A stretch of DNA of 64,000 nt, taken from positions 248,001 through 312,000 of the forward strand of contig CDRNVI010000011.1 in the NCBI GenBank assembly GCA_977017575.1. Reading direction: 5' to 3'. Origin of the DNA: Paramoeba atlantica. Taxonomy: Eukaryota > Discosea. The position numbers and the translations under genes were made by a program. How positions within the stretch are numbered: position 1 is the stretch's first letter; the number at the start of each line of letters is the position of its first letter. Below the pieces are notes generated by a model, which had not been told where the DNA came from, searched no databases, and saw nothing but the letters and a program-made list of their open reading frames with translations. Shown piece after piece: positions 9,021 through 18,686 of this stretch.

Positions 9021-9797
9021 ATGTCCCGGTACGACTCGCGCACCACCATGTTCTCCCCCGAGGGGCGGGTCTACCAAGTGGAGTACGCGCTACAATCCAT
9101 CGAGCACGCAGGCTGTGCGATCACGGTCGTCTCCCCCCACCACGGGGTAGCCTTCGTCGCGGAGAAGCGCCTCCCGTCCCCGTTGCTGGACCGCGACCGC
9201 AGTGCCCTCTCCGGGGATAAGATATTTATGTTGGATGACCACCTTGCGCTGGTGGTGGCCGGGATGACGAGTGATAGCTACCTACTCGTGGAGTACGCCC
9301 GCCGGGTGGCGCAGTCCCACCGCGCTACCTACCATGAGGGGATCACAGTGGATGCTATGGCCCAGCGTGTGGCGGATTTAAAACAGAGCTACACGCAGTA
9401 CGGTGGGCTGCGGCCATTTGGGGTGTCGTTTCTGTTGGCTGGGTATGATGAGGTGGGGGGGTTTCAGTTGTTCTGTACGGAGCCCAGTGGGAACTACTCC
9501 GCGTGGAGAGCCCATGCGATTGGGAATGGCAGCACCACGGCGCAGAGTGTGCTGAAAGGGGAGTGGAGGGAGGAGATGAGTTTGCAGGAGGGTGTGCAGA
9601 TCGCGTTGAAGGCGGTTTCTCGAGTGTTGGATGTGGCGGCTCTGTCGGAGGATAAGGTCGAGGTCAGTACGCTTTCCTTTGAAAATACGAGTGGGGCTCC
9701 TGAACTGAGGTTCCGAATGATTCAAGGAGGGGCATTGGACGAGTACATTGCTGCAGGGAAACTACACGGAACAGAAGAAATCGGAAATACCAGATAA
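9021..9797 (+). CDS. PSMA4: 20S proteasome subunit alpha-3 (alpha type 4)
   Basis: 258 residues. It begins with the alpha-subunit signature SRYDSRTTMFSPEGRVYQVE, which forms the axial gate of the alpha ring, and keeps the subtype sequence of alpha-3/PSMA4: KQSYTQYGGLRPFGVS (PSMA4: KQAYTQFGGKRPFGVS), then EPSGNYSAWRAHAIGNGS (PSMA4: DPSGNYGGWKATCIGNNS) and LSEDKVEVSTL. As in all alpha subunits there is no catalytic N-terminal Thr. It builds the outer ring of the proteasome core in nucleus and cytosol. The first half of the gene is markedly richer in G and C than neighbouring genes. Confidence 0.95.
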   Translation: MSRYDSRTTMFSPEGRVYQVEYALQSIEHAGCAITVVSPHHGVAFVAEKRLPSPLLDRDRSALSGDKIFMLDDHLALVVAGMTSDSYLLVEYARRVAQSHRATYHEGITVDAMAQRVADLKQSYTQYGGLRPFGVSFLLAGYDEVGGFQLFCTEPSGNYSAWRAHAIGNGSTTAQSVLKGEWREEMSLQEGVQIALKAVSRVLDVAALSEDKVEVSTLSFENTSGAPELRFRMIQGGALDEYIAAGKLHGTEEIGNTR

Positions 9798-10048
9798 TGG
9801 CATGCAGCAAAAATGTCATTCAGTTTATTTTTGATTGTATTCAACATATTTATGGTAAGTTCGCTAGCCGTGTTTGTTGTTGCTGCATTTTTTTAGTAAC
9901 ATACAACGCATTCTTTAATTCATTCGGTTGCCCTTTTGTAGACTCCGTATTTCTCGACTTGGCGCCGATTTTTTTGCAAAGATTATACATGTGCGTTGGC
10001 CGACAATTTTCTCTTTTATTTAGTAGGCCAAGTACTCCATCGTATGCG

Positions 10049-10069
10049 TTGTCTTCTGTCTATTTTTAG
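10049..10069 (+). promoter_or_regulatory. Candidate trans-splice acceptor of alpha-SNAP
   Basis: GTCTTCTGTCTATTTTTAG: a strong pyrimidine run ending in AG at 10068-10069, giving a 5' UTR of about 127 bases. The 9798-10196 spacer otherwise holds nothing recognisable. Confidence 0.5.
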
Positions 10070-10196
10070 GTAACCAAAAGTGGGGTCAGATACGTAGTAC
10101 TGTATGCCGTTATGTGTGCCAACATTTTAACCCAACTGATCTCACAATTTTCGGTTTGAAAGTACACTTTGGAATCTACCCTAAATACTTTTTACC

Positions 10197-11078
10197 ATGT
10201 CCGTTGATGAAGCTCATGCGATCACGCAAAAAGCAGAAAAAACCGTAAAAACGTTTTCTCTTTTTGGTGGCACTTCCAAGTACGAAAAGGCCAGAACGTT
10301 GTTCAACACCGCCGCGAATCTCTATAAGGCTGCGGGAAATTGGTCCGATGCGGCTGAGTCGTACACGCGTGCCTACGACATGGCTGCCAAGCTCAATGAG
10401 GAGCACTCCATTGTAGAAGATCTTCGAAACGCGGCTCGCATGTATCACTTAAGTAGCGACCCGCGGGCCCTGCGCTATCTGGAAAAGGCCTCGGAGCTAC
10501 TTTTGGCGCGTGGGCGGAATGGGCCTGCCGCTAAGCTGTGCACCACCGCCGGGGAGACGTGCGAGCTCCAAAGCGACACGACGGGGGCTGTAGATTGGTA
10601 TCAGCGAAGTTCGAAACTATGGCACCGGGAGGGTAGCGCAAGGACGGCGGACGAAATCTCTCTTCGTGCTTCACGACTCCTCGCGCTCTCCGGGGAATAC
10701 CGCCAAGCTCTGGAGATTTACGAGAAAGTGGGAAAGACGTATGCTAAGGATAGGGTACTTCGCGGGTGTGCGAGAAGGGAACTTTTGCTGGCGGGTTTGT
10801 GCCATTTGGCGCTCATCCGTCCATTAAATAAGGAGGAAGGGGTGTCATCTTTCTACGAGACTTTGCGATATTATGAGCGTCTTGATTCATTCTTTACCCA
10901 ACAGTCATGGGAACACCGAATTCTATCTCAAATTGCGCAGGCTTTTCAGGAAGAGAGTTTGGAATTGTTTGATATGAGTATTCAAAATTACAAAGAGGTA
11001 CATCCCTTGGATGAGGTGCGCACGAAGCTTCTTCTTCACATACGGAACGTTTTAGAGTTGTCTGGCTGCGAGCTGTGA
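10197..11078 (+). CDS. NAPA: Alpha-SNAP (SEC17), SNARE-disassembly adaptor
   Basis: 293 residues, the usual length for alpha-SNAP. Family features: an N-terminal A-x-x-A-E-K segment, the FSLFGGTSKYEKARTLFNTA stretch (alpha-SNAP: W-F-G-G-x-x-x-x-E-E-A-x-x-x-Y-x-x-A-A-N), then TPR-like helical hairpins (AANLYKAAGNWSDAAESY, YEKVGKTYA) and a C-terminal acidic and hydrophobic end, LHIRNVLELSGCEL, which in the family stimulates NSF. It binds SNARE bundles and recruits NSF for disassembly after membrane fusion. It follows PSMA4 on the same strand. Confidence 0.93.
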   Translation: MSVDEAHAITQKAEKTVKTFSLFGGTSKYEKARTLFNTAANLYKAAGNWSDAAESYTRAYDMAAKLNEEHSIVEDLRNAARMYHLSSDPRALRYLEKASELLLARGRNGPAAKLCTTAGETCELQSDTTGAVDWYQRSSKLWHREGSARTADEISLRASRLLALSGEYRQALEIYEKVGKTYAKDRVLRGCARRELLLAGLCHLALIRPLNKEEGVSSFYETLRYYERLDSFFTQQSWEHRILSQIAQAFQEESLELFDMSIQNYKEVHPLDEVRTKLLLHIRNVLELSGCEL

Positions 11079-11558
11079 CTCACAGCCTGTGAGATGCCTT
11101 GGATTTGTACAAGTTTTACTCCCATTCCTCAGTTATAAATAATGTATTATTGAGGGAGATACTATCTGGCTACCCAGTATTAATAAAATTTGACCCGAAA
11201 TTTGGCCCGAAAAAAATTTTCCCGGAAAAGATTTTTTTCGCAAAATACCAAAGGCAGCACCATAAACAGATAGTTTTAGGAAAGAAAAGCGCACCTTTTG
11301 GACGACTCGAGACCCCCTTCTTCGGAAGCGATTGGCAAACTCCAATTCCCCACGTATTCGTTTTTCAACTTGAAGGGGTACGCAAGACCATAGAGGAAGG
11401 AGGAAGCGCAAGGCAAAAAGCAGAAGGCGGAGCCTTCTGCCTTTTGGCCGCAGAGACGACGACTTCCTCGCGCGGGAAGCTGTAAGGAGTCTTAGGGAAC
11501 ATGTTTTTACTATGTAACCTATGGTAGTGGACGAACCTAGTGTAGAGTAGGTAGTGGA
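11079..11558. other. Intergenic spacer, no gene seen
   Basis: Contains GAAGGCGGAGCCTTCTGCCT (hairpin near 11420-11445) and otherwise nothing I can assign. Confidence 0.4.
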
Positions 11559-11732
11559 ACCTAAGTGGACGAGGGTGATACCAATAGTGTGGGTGCGGCA
11601 GTTTCCACAGGAAAAACGGTATCTCCCTTATGGCATGAAGAAAAGCGCCTAAAAAGGTAGAGATGCCGTTTGTCCTGTGGAAACTGCCGCACACACACTA
11701 TTGGTATCTCCCTCGTCCACTTTACCCTAGGT
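11559..11732. mobile_element. Foldback MITE, family with the copy at 60958-61130
   Basis: Nearly the whole 174 bp folds on itself: AAGTGGACGAGGGTGATACC on the left pairs with the reverse complement of GGTATCTCCCTCGTCCACTT on the right, and the arms continue through GTGCGGCAGTTTCCACAGGA. The terminal AAAGTGGACGAGG block and an ACC(C)TA-like edge are shared with 60958-61130, while the inner arms differ. Confidence 0.75.
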
Positions 11733-11812
11733 ACATTATACTGTACTAGTAATCTACATAATAAATTCATAATAATACATGTGTGTAAATACCTTCGCAC
11801 TAATCATTGGGA

Positions 11813-12075
11813 TTTTTAGGCTCTTCGTTAAACGCGGTGGTTGTTTTCAACATAGAAGTCACTCATGATACGCGCTTCGCGTTGAAAACTACCTCCGCGT
11901 TTAACGAAGAGCCTAAAAAAGGAAAATCGCCAAAAGATCAGGAGTAATCTATTTTCCTGGGTAAAAAAGCTCGATTTTTCGGCGAACATTGCGAAATTTT
12001 AACCCGAATTTGGACCGTTTTTGATGCCTTACCAGTACGGGCCGGAGGCGAATCTGTCAAAAAACGTCGTTGAAT
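11813..12075. repeat. Foldback and flank repeat, relative of 4365-4630
   Basis: Arms of 39 bp (11813-11851 and 11881-11919, starting TTTTTAGGCTCTTCGTTAAA) form a near-perfect hairpin with a loop of about 30 bases. The following 150 bp align with the second half of the repeat at 4365-4630. Confidence 0.7.
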
Positions 12076-12645
12076 GGATGTATCCCCCTGGACCCCCGTG
12101 GACCACCAATTTATTTGAATTTTTTTTTTCAGTTTTGGACTACCGGAGCTCCTTTTATATTTTTTTCTTCTATTGTATTACTGCGTTTCTCTTTATATTT
12201 TCACTGTTTTTGTTGACTTTTTTTTCAATAATCGAGGGTAGAGCGGTAGTTATACAACCACCGCAATAAGCAACGCTCATATTGGACTGCGAGTTCACTT
12301 TTATGAACTCTTCTCTTGGCAAATGATATTAATACTATTTTTGCGAGACCTACGACAAAAATTCAATGTTTTTCACAAACTCTCCAGCTTTCCCAGTGTT
12401 TTAAGCCGTTTTGAGTGCCTTACCAGTATCGGTTGGCTGGGTATCTCATCGAAAAGGCTCAATTTCGGGAGCAGCAAGTGGAACACGGGAGCAGCAAGAG
12501 GAACTAACCGCTGAATGTTTTTCGGTGTTTCGGGCTTTCTTTCACTTTTTCGTGCCCTTTATCGCAAATGTAAATAATAAGTGTAAAACACACGTAATAT
12601 TTACAAACACAGTTATTCTTTGCATGCTCGTATTATTTACATGTG
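12076..12645. other. Intergenic, T-rich, repeat debris only
   Basis: T-rich spacer containing one more short match to the GTGCCTTACCAGTA phrase near 12416. No gene seen. Confidence 0.4.
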
Positions 12646-12719
12646 CTGCCCCCCCCTATTTACTATTGAGTGCTCAACCCCCCCTATTTAGTGTTGAATT
12701 TTGGGTTCGGTGCGTATAG

Positions 12720-12736
12720 GCGCCGCGAAGCGGCGC
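12720..12736 (+). repeat. GC-rich mini-hairpin plus T tract (copy 5)
   Basis: GCGCCGCGAAGCGGCGC followed by TTGATTTTTTTT. Left-hand copy of the 12646-13812 element. Confidence 0.75.
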
Positions 12737-13031
12737 TTGATTTTTTTTCCATAACGCTTTTTTTCTTATCTTTGCTTGTTATTTGTGATTGTTTACTCTC
12801 CCTCTCATTCATTTTTACAAATAAATTTATAATTTATAGCAAAAATGAAAATTTAAATTTATGTTTATAAAAATCAATGAGAAAGCTTCCCAAGGATACT
12901 GATTTTTACATCGACTTTTTACATCAGTTAAGAAGTTTTAGTTCAGTTCCGGTAAGTAAACATAGAGTAAGTAATGAAAATGCGTCGAGAGAAGCGCTCT
13001 TCCTAACAACAAATTTATCTAAAAAAATTAA

Positions 13032-13394
13032 CTACTGGTGGTAAATAAATTTACGAAGGCTTTTACAAAACAAAGAGGTGATCAGCACTTTCAGGGGAAA
13101 TTCCTCTTCATTTTCTTCTGCTGCATCAAGAACCGGTACCACTGTAAGCAGTTCGCTCGCCCGGCGAATCGCTTCAAGGATGTTTTCTGGCTTATTTAGA
13201 CTTTCCGGCGAAATTCCGACCTTACTCCACGCTTGAACATTGGCATGCCTCTGCCGATTATCATTAAGGTGGGCGTACGTTTTGATAATACTGTCAAGAA
13301 GCTGTGCTTTGCTTATTTTTGCTCCGATCGACCCAGTGTCACCGATTCGCTTTCCCTCAGTGTATTGACTCTGACAGTATTTCAGTAAGGCCAT
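13032..13394 (-). pseudogene. C-terminal fragment of a pogo-like transposase
   Basis: 120 residues. The stretch LLDSIIKTYAHLN followed by VQAWSKVGIS resembles the end of pogo/Tigger/CENP-B DDE domains, where a helix precedes W-x-K-x-G-(I/F). No catalytic motif remains. Its position inside the 12646-13812 TIRs suggests it belongs to that element. Confidence 0.5.
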
Positions 13395-13707
13395 GGTTAG
13401 GTAGTCTAATAGTTTGGTTTCAAACGGTTAAAGAAACCCACATCACAAGGCTGAAGTCTTCATGTGCACTTTGCTGGAATGTATACAATTCGCAACCATG
13501 AAAAAGTGTCTTCGTTGCGCGCGATAAGTACAAAGCGCGTGGTATGTACGGAGCAGCAATCCAAGAGAAGAATCAAGGCAGGTTTTTGTTCAATTTGTAA
13601 AATATGTCCCCCCACAGGGCTTTCATACAAATGCCCCACAGCGTTCATAAAGTTGTATCCCCAACTGAGTGAAAAAAATACTATACTCATGGTTTTGAAA
13701 ACAATAC

Positions 13708-13724
13708 GCCGCGAAGCGGCGCGC
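13708..13724 (+). repeat. GC-rich mini-hairpin plus T tract (copy 6)
   Basis: CGCCGCGAAGCGGCGCG followed by CTTTTTTTT. Right-hand copy of the 12646-13812 element. Confidence 0.75.
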
Positions 13725-13971
13725 TTTTTTTTGAGAGGAGGAGATTTCTTACCCCCCCTATTTAGTGTTGAATTTTTCTGAATTTCACTCAACACTAAAT
13801 AGGGGGGGACAGTAAATAATAACTGTGAGAGGGATTTACTAGCTTAGAATTCTGCAAAGTAGAGAGCTGATTACAACCCGCACTGCTTTGTATCAGAGTA
13901 GAATTTCCTATAACATAACGTAAATATCCTCTCTTATGCGCACTCCTTAGTTTCTTGGTTATTTTTATTCA

Positions 13972-14574
13972 ATGTTCTATTCCCTGTTTGCCTTTCCCAC
14001 AAAGGACGAAAGATGCAGTTCTACACGTTTAGGGCGAGTCCGTGCGTCATTACCTCAGGAATATAAACTGTTGAAGTTCATTGAAAATGTATCCAATCAT
14101 CATGCATCGTGGGAGGCCGGTACCCCAGCCTGCGAATGGGATGGAGTAACCTGTAATCAAGAAGGCAAAGTTATGGGAATTGATTGGGCAGCGCGCAAAT
14201 TAGAAGGTTCACTAGAATGGAAACACTTACCGGATACTCTTCTTAAATTGCGAATGTCATCGAACAAGCTCTCTGGTAGTATCGCGCTAGAAGATCTGCC
14301 ACCCCACCTGGAGTATCTCAGCTTAGGCAGCAATAACTTTACCGGAAGCATTAATCTTCAAGCTATGCCAAGAACAATGAAAAAGCTTCTGTTAGGTAAC
14401 AATGAGCTCTCCGGTTCTGTTAGTTTTTTTAACCTTCCAGAAGACTTATCTTTCCTATATTTAGCGGATAATGCAGGCCTTTGGGGTGATATGGCTCGAA
14501 AAAAACTCTGTGAAAAACTGAAACGTTCAATTTATATAGATCGAACCGATTTAAGAGAGATAAATTCAAAATAA
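13972..14574 (+). CDS. Leucine-rich repeat protein (paralogue of 3122-3832)
   Basis: 200 residues. The cap EAGTPACEWDGVTCNQEGKV is the W-x-G-V-x-C form of an LRRNT motif. Four or five repeats of about 23 residues follow, for example LRMSSNKLSGSIALEDLPPH and LSLGSNNFTGSINLQAMPRT. No clear signal peptide or membrane anchor. It resembles plant-type LRR solenoids and the short LRR proteins of kinetoplastids; ligand and role are unknown. The upstream GCGCACTCCTTAG (13938-13950) is a possible splice acceptor. Confidence 0.78.
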   Translation: MFYSLFAFPTKDERCSSTRLGRVRASLPQEYKLLKFIENVSNHHASWEAGTPACEWDGVTCNQEGKVMGIDWAARKLEGSLEWKHLPDTLLKLRMSSNKLSGSIALEDLPPHLEYLSLGSNNFTGSINLQAMPRTMKKLLLGNNELSGSVSFFNLPEDLSFLYLADNAGLWGDMARKKLCEKLKRSIYIDRTDLREINSK

Positions 14575-15038
14575 CCGTCACAAGCCTACTGTAAAGCACC
14601 CAAAACGGCTGGGAAATATCTGGCATTCTTTGTAAATCGGTAAAGACACTACTTTCCACTACGTCTTTTTTTGTATCTTTTTGAAACAGTGTTTCGGAAA
14701 ATCTAATTATATTTCGGAAAAGGCGAATTCTCCTTCACTTCACCCATGTCTTCAACATCCTCAGGATTGTGTACTTATTTTCCGATCAAGGGCTGTAGAA
14801 GTGTTGCTTCCTAATCACGGGCTGCTGAAGGAACCTTCTTGTACTCCGCATGGTCCAAGTATTATGCGGGACGTATCCGGACGATCAAAATGTGCTGTTT
14901 TCATGAATCCCAGCGCGACCCGAGTCGCATGAAACGAGGAAAGCTCGAACAAATAGACTAGACAAACACATTCTAGAGGCCATAGGTGTGCTGATGGGGG
15001 GGGGGTCAAGTGTGTTGGGGGGGACGGCTGGCCACCAA
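14575..15038. other. Intergenic spacer, no gene seen
   Basis: No family member or gene recognised; it includes a G-rich run near 14995-15026. Confidence 0.4.
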
Positions 15039-15170
15039 AATCCAAATCATTCCAGATTGCTCCGGACGGTCACTGGCAAGCCAGACCCTTCACAGACAGA
15101 TTTTGAAATTCCGAGGCCGACATCGTCTATCAGTTTCCACTTTTCCAAGGCGGCACCAACGTGATGTTGG
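15039..15170 (-). mobile_element. SINE1 fragment (3' part, reverse)
   Basis: Reverse complement of the SINE1 3' half: AATCATTCCAGATTGCTCCG, then TGGCAAGCCAGACCCTTCAC, and GGCGGCACCAACGTG near the end. It is followed at once by TCTGTACCTTGTTG (15175-15188), the SL-like word. Confidence 0.8.
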
Positions 15171-15428
15171 TGTGTCTGTACCTTGTTGAAAAAATTACTT
15201 TTCACATAAGCAAATGTATCGGGTTTTCTGCGACGGGGGCCACTGTTTTGGGGAAAGGACATAAACTTTTTACGGTGACAAATACTAAACCGGGGGACGG
15301 AATAATATTAAGATGCGGTTTATTATTAAGTTGCGGTTTATTATTAAGTTAGACAAGTTATTATTAAGCTAGACAGGTTATTATTAAGCTGGACAAGTTA
15401 TTATTAAGTTGTCAAGTTATTATTAAGT

Positions 15429-17718
15429 TTGTGTTTTTCGATGGGAGAAGGAGATTTTTTCGCCGAAAGTTTGACCCTTCATAGATTGGCTCAGGCAGTG
15501 TGTGACCCAACCTACGTTCAGGAAAACGATGAGATTATGTCCCTTGAGGATGATGAAGGGGTAGAAATGCTTGATGACTCGTCGGACGTAATCGGTAGCG
15601 GAAGCGATGGAGAAAGTGAAAGTGCTAGCGAGAGCGAAAGTGAAAGCAATTGTGAAAGCGAATGTGAAAGTGTGAATTCAAGCGAAGAAGAAATAGGATA
15701 TAATGTTGAAAGTGCGAGCGAAAGTAAAATTAAGGGTAATTCAACTTCGGATGATGAAGATAACGGAGCGGAGCTGACTGTTGGAGGGAAAGACAAGAAC
15801 GAGCGCAAAAAACAACATTGCGTAGTATATACGGGGCGTCATATAGACCAGGGTGTGCGCGGTCGAGTGGAATCCACGGCTAGACAAAAGCGTGTAATAT
15901 ATGAGGTGGCGGAGTGGCAAGAACTCAAAGTTTGAAGCACATGGTGCTCAGACGGCGAGTTCAAACCCACTCATCGCAATATTCCTGGCGGCCTCACTCT
16001 AAGAGGCTGGGCTGAGAACCGACTAGGCCCAGTACTCGGAGGACCGTCCCGGACCCTCCCCTCAGGGAACCAGCTCCCTTACCCGGCTTACACCTCTTGG
16101 GTAAGCCGTGTTGACGTACAATTCGTCGACGCAGCGTGTTGGCAACAGCACGTTGGTGCCGCCTTGGACAAGCGGAAACTGGTAGAGAACGTCGGCCTCG
16201 GAACTTCCAAATCTGTCTGTGAAGGGTCTGGCTTGCCAGCGACCGTCTGGAGCAACCCGGAATGATTTGGATTTGGATGATTTGGACGGCTAGACAAAAG
16301 CGTGTAATATATCAGAAGTGGATTTCCTGGTCGCAACAAGATCGAGATGCTTATGGACCACTCCGCAAGTTAAACTCTTGGATCGACAAGCGATTCCCTA
16401 AGAAATGTGTCCACATTTTTAACAAAAAGCAAGTTATGGCATACTCTAATATTCCTAGGCATAGTCAAAAGCGTAAAAGGCATGTAAAGGGGCATAAACT
16501 GAAATGGTTAAAACAACAATTGCATTATTTTATTCTTGGATCTCGAGAGAACGATGCTTTGATAACAACCGAGATGGTGCGCCAAGAGGCATTTCGCATG
16601 CTGAAAAAGGAAAACCGCAAATCATCAGAGCAGAACAAAGCACGGGGGATTACAAGAGTAAGCGAACGTAGGATAGGGAGATTCCTCCACTCTTACAAAT
16701 GGTCTATAAGATTAGTAAAGAGATCAACTCAGCTATCAAGTGAAGAGATAAAGCAAAGAATTCATTCCTTTCATACGTTTGCCTATCGTTGTCTTAAAAC
16801 AAAAAAGTTTCGTTCCGTTCTGAATTTTGATGAAATTCCCATATCATTTCGCGGGTCCATGAAATCTTTAAAAACAATTGCACAGCGAGGAGAAGAAGAT
16901 GTACGAGGGCGTTGCAATCCGAATGATATGAAGCGATGCGCAACGCTTATCTGCGGTGCTGGCGTGAAACTGGACAAAAATGGAAGTCCAACGAGTCATT
17001 TCTTTCTAAAACCTTTTATCGTGTGGAAAGGAGCTGGAAAAGGATCTAGTCACGAGATATTTGATGCAAGGACGGCTCGAGCTTTTACTCCGAAAGGTGT
17101 CGTGAACAAAGATTTTTTTCTCCAAGACTTTATTTCCTTTCTCAAACGTGAACTGGATATAAATGACGCAGGCCACACTTTAATTTATCTAGACTCCTGC
17201 CGATCTCACATAACAAGTGACGTTCTCGATGCGTTTGCCACTGTGGCTAACTGCTAATGTGCCATATTACCCCCTGCAACAACATCCTGGATCCAATGGA
17301 TTGATGTATTTTATGCTTCGTGGACAAACGCGAGCAAGTAAACATTTGGCACAGAGAACAACATATCCGTCGGACCGCCCGCCAAAAGAGACAATGGATG
17401 CATAATGCCGTTGCCCGAGCGCACGAACAAGTTATAAACCTCGACAACGACTCTCTTGATGAATCAGGGACCCTTTCCTCTTCTATGAACGTTGTTCAAC
17501 AATTCAAAAGCTTGGGGTATATCGACCCTTGTGATGCATCGTGGTCGCATGTGAAATGTTTAGAAGGATATGTCTTTGTTCCACCAAGCGATGACGATGA
17601 GAGAGACGAAGCTAAGAGAATCGAAGATGCCTTTAAGCGTGGGAAAAGCGTCCAGGCACGAAAATCATTCCAAGGACGGCTCGATAAATGGTGTAACCCA
17701 CGACGCTCCACCGAATAA
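15429..17718 (+). pseudogene. Pogo-like DDE transposase gene, disrupted
   Basis: The first part (15429-15902) encodes an acidic Ser/Glu-rich leader (ESESASESESESNCESE) and reaches TARQKRVIY. That peptide is repeated when the gene resumes at 16286 because it lies in the SINE target duplication. The second part has an HTH-like RVSERRIGRFLHSYKW and the DDE core: first Asp in LNFDEIPISF, second in LIYLDSCRSHIT. After the SINE there is an in-frame stop at 17255-17257, just before a continuation that still reads ILPPATTSWIQWID, the usual third-Asp region. The tail continues in a shifted frame (17320-17718). The gene is therefore inactive. Confidence 0.8.
15903..16285 (+). mobile_element. SINE1, full length, with 27-bp target duplication
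   Basis: A tRNA-like head, GGTGGCGGAGTGGCAAGAAC (box A-like TGGCGGAGTGG) and GAGTTCAAACCC (box B-like), is followed by a body with the GGTAAGCCGTG stem and a 3' end AATGATTTGGATTTGGAT. The 27-bp duplication (15876-15902, 16286-16312; contains AGACAAAAGCGTGTAATAT) proves insertion into the pogo transposase gene. This copy defines the family. Confidence 0.88.
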
Positions 17719-18087
17719 AGGTAAAGAAAAGAAAGATTTATGAAGTTTATGAAGTCGGGTAAAGATTCAGATAAAAAAAATATTCTTAAAGATTGCATAC
17801 ATAAAAAAACAATTTGTTAATTTTATTACAAACTTAATAATAACCCGCTGACAAGTTAATATTAAGTTTCACAACGTTGACAGGTTATTATTAAGTTTGA
17901 CAGGTTATTATTAAGTTGTCAAGTTATTATTAAGTTTCAACAACTTAATATTATTCCGTCCCCCGGTTTACAAGCGATCGGGCACTTACGCAAGTTTTTT
18001 GAGAAAAACTTGGTTCGGCGAGATAAAATACCCCATGATGAAGGGATGGCCAATTGACCCGATGGGCGCGAATCGGATCAATATTGA

Positions 18088-18686
18088 AAAATTACCTTGT
18101 TAAAAATTTACACAACACCATTTTACCCTGCGCCCCCTTCTTCGCTGCCTCTTTTCCCCCCTCCTGCGCTGACTTCGTCGCCCCCCCCTTTCGCCCCCCG
18201 CCCTCCCCGCCCACTGCTCTGCGCGTCCTTCGCCGCCCCGCTCACCACCAGCGCCGCCCTCCTGCCCCCCCTCCTGCGCGTCCTTCGCCGCCCCGCTTAC
18301 CCACCACCAGCGCCGCCCTCCTGGCCCCCCTCCTGCGCTCCTGCCCCCCCTTCACCCCCTGCTTCGCCGCCCCTTTCATCCCCCTTCGCCGCCCTTTTCG
18401 CCGCCCCTTCACCGCCCCCTTCGCCCTCTTCGCCCCCCCTTCTCCGTCCCCTTCTCCGCCCCCTTCTCCGCCCTTCGCCGACCCCCTCGTCGCCCCTTCG
18501 CCGCCCCCTTCGCCGACTTCTCTCACCGCCACTCTCTCCGTCGCGCTCCCCGCCGCGCTCTCCCGCCGCTGCACTCTCCCCCGCCCTTTCGATCTCCACC
18601 GCGCCTCTTTTCGCCGCCCTTCGGCGCCCCTATCTCCCATGTTGTGGAGCTACCCGGTGTCAGCACAACAAGACGTCAAGAAACTA
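18088..18686 (+). repeat. C-rich repeat ending in the GAGCTACCCGG module
   Basis: Second copy of the repeat at 745-985: TTACCTTGTT at 18096, a long C-rich tract, then GTGGAGCTACCCGGTGTCAG (18644 onward) through GACGTCAAGAAACT. Long proline-rich (+) and arginine/glycine-rich (-) frames here are low-complexity artefacts. Confidence 0.5.

Larger units (their letters stand above)
12646..13812. mobile_element. DNA transposon remnant with modular ends (third family member)
   Basis: The left end CTGCCCCCCCCTATTTACTA (from 12646) is inverted at the right end (13782-13812, reverse complement CTGTCCCCCCCTATTTAGTG), which is followed by TA. The internal TIR-like copy CCCCCCTATTTAGTGTTGAA occurs in the same orientation at both sides (about 12678-12700 and 13751-13773), next to the GC hairpins at 12720 and 13708. 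Order and spacing match the 1159-2957 element. The interior carries a transposase tail on the - strand. Confidence 0.7.
15288..17968 (+). mobile_element. Pogo-like DNA transposon with perfect 25-bp TIRs, interrupted by SINE1
   Basis: Perfect inverted ends (AACCGGGGGACGGAATAATA plus five more bases) at 15288-15312 and 17944-17968, flanked by TA (15286-15287, 17969-17970). Both subterminal regions carry several copies of TTATTATTAAG (15321-15427 and 17830-17940), probable transposase binding sites. One DDE transposase gene fills the inside. A SINE1 copy at 15903-16285 splits the gene. Confidence 0.88.

Noticed and set aside
9797-10069. A 90-residue frame after PSMA4
   Set aside because: Its start overlaps the PSMA4 stop, composition is random-looking, and it covers the splice acceptor of the next gene.
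1225-13724. Bacterial-type terminators (GC hairpin plus T run) indicating bacterial DNA
   Set aside because: The hairpins sit at fixed places inside transposon ends in a window full of eukaryotic genes, so a bacterial origin is not supported.
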